Shown here: positions 36,128-45,753 of the stretch, piece by piece
Position numbering within the stretch: position 1 is the stretch's first letter
Layout: each line of letters begins with the position of its first letter
Assembly: GCF_902459695.1 (NCBI RefSeq)
Contig: NZ_CABPRZ010000018.1
Coordinates: 49,635 to 113,634 of the forward strand
DNA from: Pandoraea terrae
Lineage (GTDB): Bacteria > Pseudomonadota > Gammaproteobacteria > Burkholderiales > Burkholderiaceae
DNA length: 64,000 nucleotides
Reading direction: 5' to 3'
Position numbers and translations under genes: made by a program
Notes under the pieces: generated by a model
Databases searched by the model: none
What the model saw: the letters and a program-made list of their open reading frames with translations, nothing else
What the model was told of the DNA's origin: nothing

Positions 36128-36385
36128 ATGGGCATTATCGGCACTATCGTTGTCGGCTTCATTGTCGGCCTGATTGCACGGGCCTTGCACCCCGGACGAG
36201 ACCAGATGGGCATCATCATGACCATCGTCCTCGGCATCGGCGGCGCACTGCTCGCAAAATACGTCGGCCAGTTCCTCCATTTCTACAGCGAAGGGCAGTC
36301 GGCGGGCTGGATCGCTTCGATCATCGGCGCCATCGTGTTGCTCGTCATCTACGGCATGGTCAAGCGCAACACCGCATCGTCGTAG
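36128..36385 (+). CDS. GlsB/YeaQ/YmgE-family small membrane protein
   Basis: 85 residues, three hydrophobic segments (about 3-20, 27-45 and 60-80) with the family pattern GFIVGLIARALHPG, GIIMTIVLGIGGALLA and GWIASIIGAIVLL. Members are inner-membrane proteins induced by stress or stationary phase (transglycosylase-associated family). GGGAGAACC precedes the ATG. Monocistronic. Function is not defined biochemically. Confidence 0.9.
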   Translation: MGIIGTIVVGFIVGLIARALHPGRDQMGIIMTIVLGIGGALLAKYVGQFLHFYSEGQSAGWIASIIGAIVLLVIYGMVKRNTASS

Positions 36386-36529
36386 ACCTCACCTGCAGGG
36401 TGGCGGTGTCCAGCTGACAAGGGGCGGATGCCGTACGGGGGGAGAGCTTGCGGCGCGTCCAACACGCTTTTGTAAGCAGGCGCATAATACCGGCTCCCCC
36501 TGCAACGTCTTACCCGAAAAAACGTCCCC

Positions 36530-38026
36530 ATGTCTTCTTCCCGCCAGGCGGCCAGGCCGTTTATTGTCGCATCGGTGATGGCTTCGTCGGCAATGGTTGC
36601 CCTCGAAGCCACCATCGTCTCGACAGCGATGCCGCAAATCGTCGCCCAACTGGGCGGCTTGAATCTCTACAGTTGGGTTTTCTCCGCTTTCCTGTTGACG
36701 CAAACCGCGATGACGGTGGTCGTCGGCAAGCTCGCGGACCTTTACGGCCGCAAGCCGGTCATGTTGGCGGGCGTCGTCATTTTCCTTGCCGGCTCGATCT
36801 TCGCCGGTTTCGCGTGGTCGATGCCTGCCATGATCGTGTTCCGCCTGATTCAGGGCGTCGGCGCGGCGGCGATCCAGCCGATCGGGCTCACGATCGTCGC
36901 GGACCACTATCCGGTGCACGAACGCGGCAAGGTGCAAGGCTATCTCGCGAGCGTCTGGGCCATTTCGGCCGTGCTCGGCCCGATGGTCGGCGGCATCATT
37001 CTGCGCGACATGTCGTGGGCGTGGATCTTCTGGATCAACATTCCGATCGGTGTGCTGGCGTTGGCCGGGTTCATGGTTTATCTGCATGAAGACGAAACGC
37101 ACGGCCACCCGTCGATCGACATCCTCGGCGCGGCGCTGTTCACGGCAGCCGTGGCGGCGTTGATGATCGCGCTGACGGACGCCAACGCCATCACGGACAC
37201 GCACGTCTGGTCGGGACTGTTGGTGTGCGGGGTTGCGACCCTGCTGTTCATCTGGCAGGAGCGCCGTGCGGCGGACCCGATGATTTCGTTCGCGCTGTGG
37301 GGCCACCGGCCGATCGCTACGGCCAATGCGGCAACGGTCCTTTCCGGCATGGTGCTGATGGGCCTGACGACATTCCTGCCGATGTACGCGCAGGGCGTGC
37401 TGCGCCAGTCGCCCGTGGTGGCCGGACTGGCGTTGACCATGGTGATGGTCGGCTGGCCCATGGGCGCGACGATTGCGGCCAAGACGTTTACGCGCCTGGG
37501 CCTGCGCCGCGTGCTGGTGGTCGGCAGCCTGTTCCTGCCCGCCGGGGCGTTGATCTTCGCGTTGCTCGGTCCGGCGAGTTCGCCGGTCGTGGCCGGCGTC
37601 GGTTCACTGTTGATGGGGTTCGGCATGGGCACGACCAGCGTCAGTTCGCTGGTGCTGATTCAGGAGATCGTCGACGTTTCCCAGCGCGGCAGCGCCACGG
37701 CATCGAATCTGTTTTCGCGCAACCTCGGCAGTACGCTGGGTGCCATGTTGTTCGGCGCGGTGCTGAATTTCGGGCTCACGCACGCGACCGGTATCGGTGC
37801 GGTGTCATCGGACCAGTTGCGCCATGTGCTTGAAGGGCAGACGGCCAATGACATGGCCGACACGGTCATTCGCGGCGTGCTGCAACACTCCTTGCATCTG
37901 ACATTCCTGTCGATGTTCGGCATTACCGCGTTGATCGTGGTGCTGGTGCTGCTGGTGCCCACCGCCGCCGTCGACAAGCTCCGCCGCGCGCCCGCCGGGG
38001 CGGCCTCGGGCGCTATGGGGCATTGA
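36530..38026 (+). CDS. DHA2-family MFS multidrug efflux transporter
   Basis: 498 residues with about 14 membrane spans. Motif A variant GKLADLYGRKPVML after span 2, motif C AVLGPMVGGIILR in span 5 and TTFLPMYAQGVL later are typical of EmrB/QacA-type drug:proton antiporters. No membrane-fusion partner (EmrA) is adjacent, so it may work alone in the inner membrane. The ATG lacks a strong ribosome site. A bidirectional terminator follows. Confidence 0.9.
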   Translation: MSSSRQAARPFIVASVMASSAMVALEATIVSTAMPQIVAQLGGLNLYSWVFSAFLLTQTAMTVVVGKLADLYGRKPVMLAGVVIFLAGSIFAGFAWSMPAMIVFRLIQGVGAAAIQPIGLTIVADHYPVHERGKVQGYLASVWAISAVLGPMVGGIILRDMSWAWIFWINIPIGVLALAGFMVYLHEDETHGHPSIDILGAALFTAAVAALMIALTDANAITDTHVWSGLLVCGVATLLFIWQERRAADPMISFALWGHRPIATANAATVLSGMVLMGLTTFLPMYAQGVLRQSPVVAGLALTMVMVGWPMGATIAAKTFTRLGLRRVLVVGSLFLPAGALIFALLGPASSPVVAGVGSLLMGFGMGTTSVSSLVLIQEIVDVSQRGSATASNLFSRNLGSTLGAMLFGAVLNFGLTHATGIGAVSSDQLRHVLEGQTANDMADTVIRGVLQHSLHLTFLSMFGITALIVVLVLLVPTAAVDKLRRAPAGAASGAMGH

Positions 38027-38043
38027 CGTGATGAGGGCATGAA

Positions 38044-38070
38044 AAAACCCGCGGCCAGCGCGGGTTTTCT
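38044..38070. terminator. Bidirectional intrinsic terminator
   Basis: AAAACCCGCG, five-base loop, CGCGGGTTTT: U-tracts form on both strands. It sits between the convergent MFS transporter and ychF. Confidence 0.8.
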
Positions 38071-38116
38071 CGGCAACGGCGCGGCGGTGTGGCCCGCGCG
38101 AGGGATCGTCGGGCGA

Positions 38117-39211
38117 TCAGACGTTGAACAGGAAGTTCATGACGTCGCCGTCGTGCACGACATACTCCTTGCCTTCGGCGCGCATCTTGCCGGCTTCCTT
38201 GGCGCCTTGCTCGCCCTTGAGGGCGATGTAGTCGTCATACGCGATCGTCTGCGCACGAATGAAACCGCGCTCGAAGTCCGTATGGATCACGCCGGCCGCC
38301 TGCGGTGCGGTGTCGCCCACATGGATCGTCCAGGCGCGCACTTCCTTGACGCCCGCCGTGAAATACGTCTGGAGGCCAAGCAGCTTGAAGCCGGCGCGAA
38401 TCACGCGATCCAGGCCCGGCTCCTCCATGCCCATGTCGGCGAGGAAGTCGGCCTTGTCGGCGTCGTCCAGATCGGCGATTTCCGCTTCGATCGCGGCACA
38501 CACGGCCACCACCGGCGCGCCTTCGATTTCGGCGTACTTGCGGATCGCGTCCAGGTGGGGATTGTTCTCGAAACCGTCTTCCAGCACGTTTGCAACGTAC
38601 ATCGTCGGCTTGGCCGTGATCAGGCAGAACGGCTTGATCAGCGCCAGTTCGTCACCCGAGAGCTTGAGCGAACGCACCGGACGCGCTTCATTGAGCACCG
38701 GCACGACTTTCTCGAGCACGGCCACGAGCTTTGCCGCTTCCTTGTCGTTGCCCGACTTCGCGGCCTTCGTGTAGCGCTGCAGCGCCTTCTCGACGGTGGC
38801 GAGGTCGGCCAGCGCGAGTTCGGTGTTGATGACTTCGATGTCAGAAATCGGATCGACCTTGCCCTGCACGTGGATGACGTTCTCGTCTTCGAAGCAGCGC
38901 ACGACGTGCGTGGTGGCGTCCGTCTCACGAATATTCGCGAGGAACTGGTTGCCGAGGCCTTCGCCCTTCGATGCGCCGGCCACCAGGCCTGCGATGTCGA
39001 CGAACTCGACCGTGGCCGGCAGCACACGCTCCGGCTTGACGATCTCGGCCAGCTTGCCCAGACGCGGATCGGGCACTTCGACCACGCCCACGTTCGGCTC
39101 GATCGTGCAGAACGGGTAGTTTTCGGCCGCGATGCCGGCTTTGGTCAGGGCATTGAAGAGGGTCGACTTGCCAACGTTGGGCAGGCCGACGATGCCGCAT
39201 TTGAGGCTCAT
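38117..39211 (-). CDS. ychF: Redox-regulated ATPase YchF (Obg family)
   Basis: 364 residues. P-loop [15 protein letters not shown] at residues 9-23, switch region [17 protein letters not shown], the NVLE segment replacing the usual NKxD (which explains its ATP preference), and a C-terminal TGS domain ([15 protein letters not shown]). It binds ribosomes and is a negative regulator of oxidative-stress responses in E. coli. AGGAATTTT precedes the ATG. Confidence 0.95.
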   Translation of the reverse strand: MSLKCGIVGLPNVGKSTLFNALTKAGIAAENYPFCTIEPNVGVVEVPDPRLGKLAEIVKPERVLPATVEFVDIAGLVAGASKGEGLGNQFLANIRETDATTHVVRCFEDENVIHVQGKVDPISDIEVINTELALADLATVEKALQRYTKAAKSGNDKEAAKLVAVLEKVVPVLNEARPVRSLKLSGDELALIKPFCLITAKPTMYVANVLEDGFENNPHLDAIRKYAEIEGAPVVAVCAAIEAEIADLDDADKADFLADMGMEEPGLDRVIRAGFKLLGLQTYFTAGVKEVRAWTIHVGDTAPQAAGVIHTDFERGFIRAQTIAYDDYIALKGEQGAKEAGKMRAEGKEYVVHDGDVMNFLFNV

Positions 39212-39596
39212 AAAATTCCTGTGAATCAGTCAGTTAGCTTCCAGCCGCGCGGCGGCGGGCCGTCAGCCGGACCGCGGGCGAGCTTGGTTGCGGACGTCGC
39301 CGGCCGGGCAGGGCGGTATCGCGCCCCGGCGACGCCGGATTCGTCGCATGAAGACCGCTATTGTAACCGTTCCGGCGGCCTGCCTCCAAAGGCGGCGCGC
39401 CTGCGGGCCCCGGGACCTGCAGGCCCTAACGTGCCGCGAACGTGTCGCACTTGCGGATATCCCCCGATTCGATGCCGAAACGCGCGGCAACGGAATGGCC
39501 CCAGTGGATCCCGGATACGCCTTGTTACAGCGCAGGCGCGGCGAACCGCGGATAATGACGGTGAGCCCCTTAACGACAAACAAGGAACGTGGCCCG
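39212..39596. other. Intergenic region, nothing recognised
   Basis: 385 bases between divergent ychF and an envelope-protein gene. GC-rich; a GGGCC/GGCCC dyad lies near 39407-39430. I see no gene, RNA or clear promoter, though one for each gene must be present. Confidence 0.3.
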
Positions 39597-40019
39597 ATGA
39601 ATCGCTCCCGTTTTGCCACTTTGATTTCGGCCATGTTGCTGGCCGCCAGTTGTCTCGGCGCATCCGCTGCGCACGCCCAGGTGTCGGTCAACGTCGGCAT
39701 CGGCATTGCCCCGCCGGCGCCGATCTATGAACCCGTGCCGCCGCCGCGTGCCGGCTATGTATGGGCGCCCGGCTATTGGGCGTGGGATGACTACGGCCAC
39801 AAGCACAAATGGAAGCGGGGCCGTTGGGAGCTTGAGCGCCCGGGCTATGCCTATGAATCTCCGCACTGGGAGCGGGGCGGCGGCGGCTGGGTGTTCGTGC
39901 CCGAGCGCTGGGACGACCGCCGGGGCCGATACGACAGGCGCGACGAGTACGATAAGCACTACGACAAGCGCGGCGGCTATCACTGTCCGCCCGGACACGC
40001 GAAGAAGGGCGAGTGCTGA
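39597..40019 (+). CDS. YXWGXW-type secreted protein
   Basis: 140 residues. Signal peptide at 1-28 (ending SAAHA), then QVSVNVGIGIAPPAP, a Pro-rich turn and the repeat-like AGYVWAPGYWAWDDYGHKHKW characteristic of YXWGXW-motif proteins common in Burkholderiales. The C-terminus is Arg/Asp/Tyr-rich and ends CPPGHAKKGEC with two Cys. Likely periplasmic or surface associated; function unknown. AAGGAACG precedes the ATG; the longer upstream frame lacks conservation. Confidence 0.82.
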   Translation: MNRSRFATLISAMLLAASCLGASAAHAQVSVNVGIGIAPPAPIYEPVPPPRAGYVWAPGYWAWDDYGHKHKWKRGRWELERPGYAYESPHWERGGGGWVFVPERWDDRRGRYDRRDEYDKHYDKRGGYHCPPGHAKKGEC

Positions 40020-40132
40020 CGCGCCGGCGCGGCGTGATGCAGCGCAATGCGCGGGTCCGCCCGGGCGTGCGACAATACGGTTTCTTGATATGAAACCGGT
40101 TCGTCCGTGCCCGGCGCGGACGATTTCGCTGC

Positions 40133-41299
40133 ATGACTCAAACGCAAACCCATGACGTGATCGTCGTCGGCGGCGGCCTGATCGGCAAGGCCGCGGCGCT
40201 TCTGCTCGCGCAAGCCCGGCTGTCCGTCGCGTTGCTGGCCCAGCCTGCGGCCCCTGTTGCCGACGCGTGGGATGCCCGCATCTATTCGCTGTCCTCCAGT
40301 TCGCAGATGCTGTTCGAGCGTATGCGTGTGTGGCAGGCCGTCGATGCGGCGCGCCTCAATCCCGTCTTCGACATGCAGGTTTTCGGCGACGATCGCGGGG
40401 CCTTGCACTTCTCGGCTTACCAGGCGGCGGTGCCACAACTCGCCTGGATCGCCGAATCGTCGAACCTCGAACGCGCCCTCGACGCCGCGCTGCGCTTTTC
40501 GCCGCAAGTGCATTGGATCGACGCTCATGCCGAGGCGCTTATCGCCACGGACGACAGCGCCGCGCTGCGCCTGGCCAACGGCACGCAGTTGTGCGCGTCG
40601 CTGGTCGTGGGCGCCGACGGCGCGCAGTCGTGGGTGCGCCAGACGGCTGGCCTCGACGGTAGCCGCCGCCCGTACCGCCAGGTCGGCATCGTCTGCAATT
40701 TTCATGCGGAACGCCCGCACCGCGATACCGCCTTCCAGTGGTTTCACGACGGTGAGATTATCGCGCTGCTCCCGTTGCCCGGCCAGCATGTGTCGCTCGT
40801 ATGGTCCGCATTCGACGATCACGCCCAGCATCTGCTCGGGATGGATCCCAAACGGCTTGCCGAGCAGGTCGGCGAATTCGCCCATGCTGAACTCGGCGCG
40901 CTGACGCCGGTCTCAACGCGCGCGCAAGGATTTCCGCTCGCGCTCTCGCAAGCCAAGCGTCTGATCGGGCAGCGCGTGGCGCTCCTCGGCGACGCCGCGC
41001 ACACGGTGCATCCGCTGGCGGGGCAGGGCATGAACCTCGGCCTGCGCGACGTGGCCGCCCTGGGCGACGTCATCGCCGGACGCGAGAGCTTCCGCGATTG
41101 CGGCGCCCCGACTGTGCTGCGACGCTATGAGCGCGCCCGCCGCGAAGATATCGACAGCATGGCCCTCACGACAGACGGCCTGCAGAAGCTTTTCGCGCTG
41201 GGCGGTCCGTTCGCGAAATTCGTGCGCAATACGGGGCTGGACGGCGTCAATACGCTGCCGTTCATCAAAAAATTCCTGATCGGCCGAGCGCTGGGTTGA
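40133..41299 (+). CDS. UbiH/UbiF/VisC-family FAD monooxygenase
   Basis: 388 residues. FAD motif VIVVGGGLIGKAAALLLAQA near the start, the DG motif (LVVGADGAQSWVR) and GDAAHTVHPLAGQGMNLGLRD. These enzymes hydroxylate the ring of ubiquinone precursors. Position on the ring (UbiH, UbiI or UbiF equivalent) cannot be told from sequence here. It is followed by dsbC 44 bases later. Confidence 0.87.
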   Translation: MTQTQTHDVIVVGGGLIGKAAALLLAQARLSVALLAQPAAPVADAWDARIYSLSSSSQMLFERMRVWQAVDAARLNPVFDMQVFGDDRGALHFSAYQAAVPQLAWIAESSNLERALDAALRFSPQVHWIDAHAEALIATDDSAALRLANGTQLCASLVVGADGAQSWVRQTAGLDGSRRPYRQVGIVCNFHAERPHRDTAFQWFHDGEIIALLPLPGQHVSLVWSAFDDHAQHLLGMDPKRLAEQVGEFAHAELGALTPVSTRAQGFPLALSQAKRLIGQRVALLGDAAHTVHPLAGQGMNLGLRDVAALGDVIAGRESFRDCGAPTVLRRYERARREDIDSMALTTDGLQKLFALGGPFAKFVRNTGLDGVNTLPFIKKFLIGRALG

Positions 41300-41343
41300 G
41301 CCCGCGCGCGATGGCGATCCATCCAATTCCAAGGGAGTCTTCG

Positions 41344-42087
41344 ATGTTCAAACGATATCGTGCAGTAGTGCTCGGCGTCGCCGCCCTGTGCGCGGCCGGC
41401 ATGACCGCCTTCGCCGTGGCGCAAAACAATGGCGATGCCGTGCTCGACCGCGTCAAGGCCAACGTGCAGAAGACCCTCGGCGCAGACGCACCCGTGAAGT
41501 CCGTCGCCAAAACGCCGCTGCCGGGCCTCTATGAAGTGGCCGTCGGCGGCGACGTGATCTATGCCGACGAAAAGGGCGCGTATCTCATCATTGGCGGCAA
41601 TCTGATCGATACCAAAACGCGACAGAACCTGACCGAAGCGCGCCAATCGGAACTGAACAAGGTTGATTTTGCCAAGTTGCCGCTCGATCGCGCGATCAAA
41701 TACGTGAAGGGCAACGGCAGCCGCAAGATCGCTGTGTTCTCCGACCCGAATTGCCCCTATTGCAAGCGCTTTGAAGAAACTTTGAAGTCGAACATCAACA
41801 ACGTGACCGTGTACACGTTCCTGTTCCCGGTGCTCGGTCCCGATTCGACGGCCAAGTCGAAGGCGATCTGGTGCGCTTCGGACCGCCTGAAGTCGTGGCA
41901 TGACTGGATGCTCGACAAGAAGGTGCCTGCCACCGCGGACTGCAGCACGCCGATCGACCAGAATCTGGCGCTCGGCCATCAATACAACGTGACCGGCACG
42001 CCGACGATCATTCTGGCCGACGGCCGTCGTCTGCCCGGCGCCGTGCCTGCCGCAGAACTCGAAAAAGCGCTCTCCAGCGTCAAGTAA
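41344..42087 (+). CDS. dsbC: Periplasmic disulfide isomerase DsbC
   Basis: 247 residues. Signal peptide at 1-26, N-terminal dimerisation domain (about 30-85), then a thioredoxin fold with active-site Cys137-Pro-Tyr-Cys140 and the cis-Pro loop VTGTPTII. A second Cys pair (KAIWCASD and TADCSTP) matches the structural disulfide of DsbC. It rearranges wrong disulfides in the periplasm. Start ATG 41344 follows AAGGGAG; the earlier in-frame codon would spoil the signal peptide. Confidence 0.93.
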   Translation: MFKRYRAVVLGVAALCAAGMTAFAVAQNNGDAVLDRVKANVQKTLGADAPVKSVAKTPLPGLYEVAVGGDVIYADEKGAYLIIGGNLIDTKTRQNLTEARQSELNKVDFAKLPLDRAIKYVKGNGSRKIAVFSDPNCPYCKRFEETLKSNINNVTVYTFLFPVLGPDSTAKSKAIWCASDRLKSWHDWMLDKKVPATADCSTPIDQNLALGHQYNVTGTPTIILADGRRLPGAVPAAELEKALSSVK

Positions 42088-42098
42088 TACCGAAGTAG

Positions 42099-42131
42099 GG
42101 CGGCGCGCGTGATCGATCTGCGCGCGCCGCC
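42099..42131 (+). terminator. Strong GC hairpin after dsbC
   Basis: Eleven-base perfect arms GGCGGCGCGCG and CGCGCGCCGCC around an 11-base loop, 11 bases past the dsbC stop. No T-tract, so it is a possible terminator or message stabiliser. Confidence 0.45.
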
Positions 42132-42224
42132 GGCACCGCCCGGTTTCTCCGGAAGGCGCGTGCCGATCCGTTCCAGTGGCCTGCCTGCCCGTCCCAATAA
42201 GAAAATCGCCGCCAAGCCAACGCC

Positions 42225-44021
42225 ATGAAAGCTATCCGTTACGCCATCGTTCCAAAGTCGCCCGCCGCTCACCTCTTCGACGTGACGGTGACGATTTCCT
42301 CGCCGGCGCCCGAGGGCCAGCGCCTGTCATTGCCGGCGTGGATTCCCGGCAGCTACATGGTGCGCGAGTTCGCTCGCAATATCGTGACGATCGGCGCCAC
42401 GTGCCGCGGCCGCAAGGTGGCCTTGACGAAGCTCGACAAGCATTCCTGGCAGGCCGCACCTTGCAGGGGCACATTGATCGTGACGTATGAAGTCTACGCG
42501 TGGGACTTGTCGGTGCGCGCAGCGCATCTCGATGACACGCATGGTTTCTTCAACGGCACGAGCGTGTTCCTGAAGGTGCACGGACAGGAAGCTGCGCCAG
42601 TCGAAGTCGACATCCTGCGCCCGCGTGGCGCGGCGTACCGCGAGTGGCGCGTGGCCACCGCGCTGGCGCCGGCCGAGGGAACGGCGGCGCTCGATTTCGG
42701 CCGCTACCGCGCGGCGGACTACGACGAACTGATCGACTCGCCCGTCGAGCTCGGCACGTTCGTGCACGGTGCGTTCAAGGCCTGCGGCGTGGTACACGAG
42801 GTCGTGGTGACCGGCCCGGTGCCGAATCTCGACCTCGACCGCCTGATGCGCGACATGAAGAAGATCTGTGAGTCGCAGATTCGTCTGTTCGAGCCGGGGG
42901 CGAGCGCACGTTCGCGCGTGCCGATGGAGCGCTATGTGTTCCTCGTGATGACGACCGGCGAAGGCTATGGCGGACTTGAGCATCGCGCTTCGACCGCACT
43001 GCTGTGCGGCCGTAACGATCTGCCGGTACAAGGCCAGTCCGGCATGACGGACGCCTATCGCGGCTTTCTCGGCCTCGTCAGCCACGAATACTTCCATACG
43101 TGGAACGTCAAGCGTATCAAGCCGGCGGTGTTCGCGCCGTACGCGCTTGACCGGGAAAACTACACGACGCTGCTGTGGTTGTTCGAGGGCTTCACCTCCT
43201 ACTACGACGACCTGATGCTCGTGCGCAGCGGCGTAATCCAGCCGGACGCGTATTACGAATTGCTGTGCAAGACGATTGCGAACGTCCTGCGCGGCAGCGG
43301 CCGTCTGAAGCAGAGCGTGGCAGAAAGCTCGTTCGATGCCTGGGTGAAGTACTACCGTCAGGACGAAAACGCGCCGAACGCGATCGTCAGCTATTACACG
43401 AAGGGGTCGCTGGTCGCGCTGGCCTTCGACTTGATCATCCGTTCGGAAACGCGCGGCCAGAAGTCGCTCGACGACATCATGCGGGCGCTGTGGCAACGCT
43501 ACGGCCGCGACTTCTACAAAAGCAAGCCGGTCGGCATGGCAGAAGACGAGGTCCTGCCGCTGTTCGAGGAAGTCACGAGGGTGTCGCTGGGCGACTTCTT
43601 CCATGCATCGGTCAACGGTACCCGGGACCTGCCGCTGGAGCGTCTGTTCGAGCGCTTCGGCCTCGCGCTCGCGCCGGTGGTGAACGGCGACGCGCGCCCC
43701 GGCTTGGGCGTCAAGACGGCCAAGCGCGGCGAGGAGTGCACTCTCGCGCAGGTCCTCGACGGCGGGGCTGCGCAAACGGCCGGGCTGTCGGCCGGCGATA
43801 CGCTCGTTGCGATCGACGGTCTGCGCGTGACTGCGGGCAACCTCGACAAGCTGCTCGAACGCTATCGCCCGGGCGATGAAGTCACGGTCCACGCCTTCCG
43901 TCGCGACGAACTGCGTGAAAGCACCCTCACGCTGGACGCGCCCGAAGTCACAAAATACAGCCTCACGGTCACGCGAGATCGCGCCGCGTCGCAGCGCCGT
44001 GAGCGCTGGCTGCACGGCTGA
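42225..44021 (+). CDS. M61-family metallopeptidase with PDZ domain
   Basis: 598 residues. The zinc motif HEYFH lies at 287-291, with the downstream glutamate ligand in WLFEGFTSYYDD; this is the glycyl aminopeptidase (M61) pattern. An N-terminal beta domain (about 1-170) precedes it and a PDZ domain follows at about 490-580 (GVKTAKRGEECTLAQVLDGG, then AGLSAGDTLVAIDG). No signal peptide is seen, so a cytoplasmic location is likely. Substrate preference for N-terminal Gly/Ala is known for relatives only. Confidence 0.9.
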   Translation: MKAIRYAIVPKSPAAHLFDVTVTISSPAPEGQRLSLPAWIPGSYMVREFARNIVTIGATCRGRKVALTKLDKHSWQAAPCRGTLIVTYEVYAWDLSVRAAHLDDTHGFFNGTSVFLKVHGQEAAPVEVDILRPRGAAYREWRVATALAPAEGTAALDFGRYRAADYDELIDSPVELGTFVHGAFKACGVVHEVVVTGPVPNLDLDRLMRDMKKICESQIRLFEPGASARSRVPMERYVFLVMTTGEGYGGLEHRASTALLCGRNDLPVQGQSGMTDAYRGFLGLVSHEYFHTWNVKRIKPAVFAPYALDRENYTTLLWLFEGFTSYYDDLMLVRSGVIQPDAYYELLCKTIANVLRGSGRLKQSVAESSFDAWVKYYRQDENAPNAIVSYYTKGSLVALAFDLIIRSETRGQKSLDDIMRALWQRYGRDFYKSKPVGMAEDEVLPLFEEVTRVSLGDFFHASVNGTRDLPLERLFERFGLALAPVVNGDARPGLGVKTAKRGEECTLAQVLDGGAAQTAGLSAGDTLVAIDGLRVTAGNLDKLLERYRPGDEVTVHAFRRDELRESTLTLDAPEVTKYSLTVTRDRAASQRRERWLHG

Positions 44022-44034
44022 TTGGCGCCTGGCG

Positions 44035-44964
44035 TCAGGGTGCCGGCACGTCCGGGTTACGGAATTCGTCGGGGCAGGTACGCGCGACGGCGAGCAGATG
44101 CTCGATGAACACCTGCGTCTTGCGCGGCAGAAAGCGCCGCGACGGCGTGACCAGATGCACGGGACTGCTCGGCAACGACCACTCCGGCAATACCCGGACC
44201 AGCCGTCCCGCAGCCACACCCGGCTGCGCGAGAATATCCGTCAACGCCGCGATGCCGCTGCCTGCGAGCGCCATCTCCTTGACCATCCCCATGCTGTTGG
44301 CCTGGATCGCGCCGTGCATCGTGATGTCCGCACGTTGACGGCCACGCGAGAGCGTATCCGTGTTGAATACGCGCCGCGCACCCTGCAGGATGACGAAACG
44401 ATGGCCCTCGAGTTCGTCGGGGGTAGACGGCATGCCCGTCGACGCCAGATACAACGGGCTGGCGTACAGACTCCGTGAGAGTTCGAGCAGGGGGCGGGCG
44501 ACCAGCGTGGAGTCGGACAGGTGGCCGGCGCGGATCGCAACGTCCACCCGCTCGGCAATCAGGTCGACTTGCCGTGAGCTGAGATCGATCTCGACGGTGA
44601 TTTCGGGATACGCCGCACAGAATGTCGCCAGCGGCACGGCCAGCCATTCCATCGCGAAGTCGCCAGGCGCGGTGACGCGCAAGCGTCCGCGCGGTTTGTT
44701 CGACAACTGCGACGCGAAGTCGCGAGTCTCCTCGACTTCCTCCAGAATCGGCAGGCAGCGTTCGTAATACGCCTCGCCAACCTCGGTGAGTTCGAGCCGC
44801 CGTGTCGTCTTGTGCAGCAGCCGTGTGCCGAGCCGCGCCTCGAGCTTCGACAAGCGGCGGCTGACGGTCGCCTTGGGCAGGCTCAACCGTTCGCCCGCAC
44901 GCGTGATCGATCCCGAGCGCACGACTTCGGCAAAGATCAGCATGTCGTTCAGGTCATCGATCAT
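44035..44964 (-). CDS. LysR-family regulator, divergent from azoR
   Basis: 309 residues. Winged helix-turn-helix at about 1-60 (MLIFAEVVRSGSITRAGERL, then LPKATVSRRLSKLEARLG), effector domain beyond 90 (GRLRVTAPGDFAMEWL). It belongs to the CrgA/DsdC-like group often paired with quinone or azo reductases. Start ATG 44964 with GGGAGACGG upstream; the in-frame ATG at 44988 is less well placed. The intergenic dyad at 44988-45007 is a probable binding site. Confidence 0.92.
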   Translation of the reverse strand: MIDDLNDMLIFAEVVRSGSITRAGERLSLPKATVSRRLSKLEARLGTRLLHKTTRRLELTEVGEAYYERCLPILEEVEETRDFASQLSNKPRGRLRVTAPGDFAMEWLAVPLATFCAAYPEITVEIDLSSRQVDLIAERVDVAIRAGHLSDSTLVARPLLELSRSLYASPLYLASTGMPSTPDELEGHRFVILQGARRVFNTDTLSRGRQRADITMHGAIQANSMGMVKEMALAGSGIAALTDILAQPGVAAGRLVRVLPEWSLPSSPVHLVTPSRRFLPRKTQVFIEHLLAVARTCPDEFRNPDVPAP

Positions 44965-44987
44965 GGTTTCCGTCTCCCGATACCGCA

Positions 44988-45007
44988 TTGTTCCAAAAAG
45001 GGAACAA
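44988..45007. promoter_or_regulatory. LysR operator candidate
   Basis: Perfect inverted repeat TTGTTCC-N6-GGAACAA, 24 bases before the LysR-type ATG and about 100 before azoR. It contains the T-N11-A core expected of LysR sites. Confidence 0.5.
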
Positions 45008-45109
45008 ACAGTTCGATTTTAGCGGCTTGTTTCATTTTTGTGAGTCATTAGAATTCATTCCAAGCCAACCGATCGACGGAAGGCATCTCGAACCCCCCAG
45101 GAGTGAGCC

Positions 45110-45709
45110 ATGACCACGATTCTGCAAATCAACGCCGCCGCCCGTTCGCAAGGCGCCAACTCGACCACGCTGGCCAATGAAACCGTGGCCCGCCTGAGCG
45201 CGACGCGTCCCGGCGCGAAGGTTGTTGTCCGTAACCTGCTGTCGGACAACCTGCCCCACCTCGACGAAAGCGTGATCGGCGCGTTTTTTACGCCGGAAGA
45301 GCAACGTACGCCTGAGCAAAACGCCATCATCGCACGCAGCGACGCGCTGATCGCCGAAATCCAGGCCGCGGACCAGATCGTGATTGGCGTGCCCCTGTAC
45401 AACTTCCAGGTGCCGTCGCAGCTCAAGGCGTACTTCGACTGGATCGCCCGTGCCCGCGTGACCTTCCGTTACCGTGAAGACGGCACGCCGGAAGGCCTGA
45501 TCAAGGGCAAGAAGGTGTTCATCACGCTCGCCCGCGGCGGCCTGTACAAGGACACGCCGTCTGACACCCAAGTGCCGTACCTGAAGAGTATCCTGGGCTT
45601 CCTCGGTATGACCGACGTGACCTTCATCTACGCGGAAGGTCTGGCCCGTGGCGCCGATGCTGCCGCCACGTCGCTGGCGCAAGCCCGCGAAGCCATCGCC
45701 GCGCTGTAA
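45110..45709 (+). CDS. azoR: FMN-dependent NADH-azoreductase
   Basis: 199 residues of flavodoxin fold. Seen: FMN-phosphate loop [33 protein letters not shown] (FMN ring and dimer site) and the [13 protein letters not shown] loop. AzoR is a homodimeric quinone/azo reductase that protects against electrophilic quinones. AGGAG precedes the ATG. It is divergent from the LysR-type regulator. Confidence 0.94.
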   Translation: MTTILQINAAARSQGANSTTLANETVARLSATRPGAKVVVRNLLSDNLPHLDESVIGAFFTPEEQRTPEQNAIIARSDALIAEIQAADQIVIGVPLYNFQVPSQLKAYFDWIARARVTFRYREDGTPEGLIKGKKVFITLARGGLYKDTPSDTQVPYLKSILGFLGMTDVTFIYAEGLARGADAAATSLAQAREAIAAL

Positions 45710-45753
45710 TCGGCACACGGTCCCCTGTTGTCATAGCACGCGCAGGCACCCCC

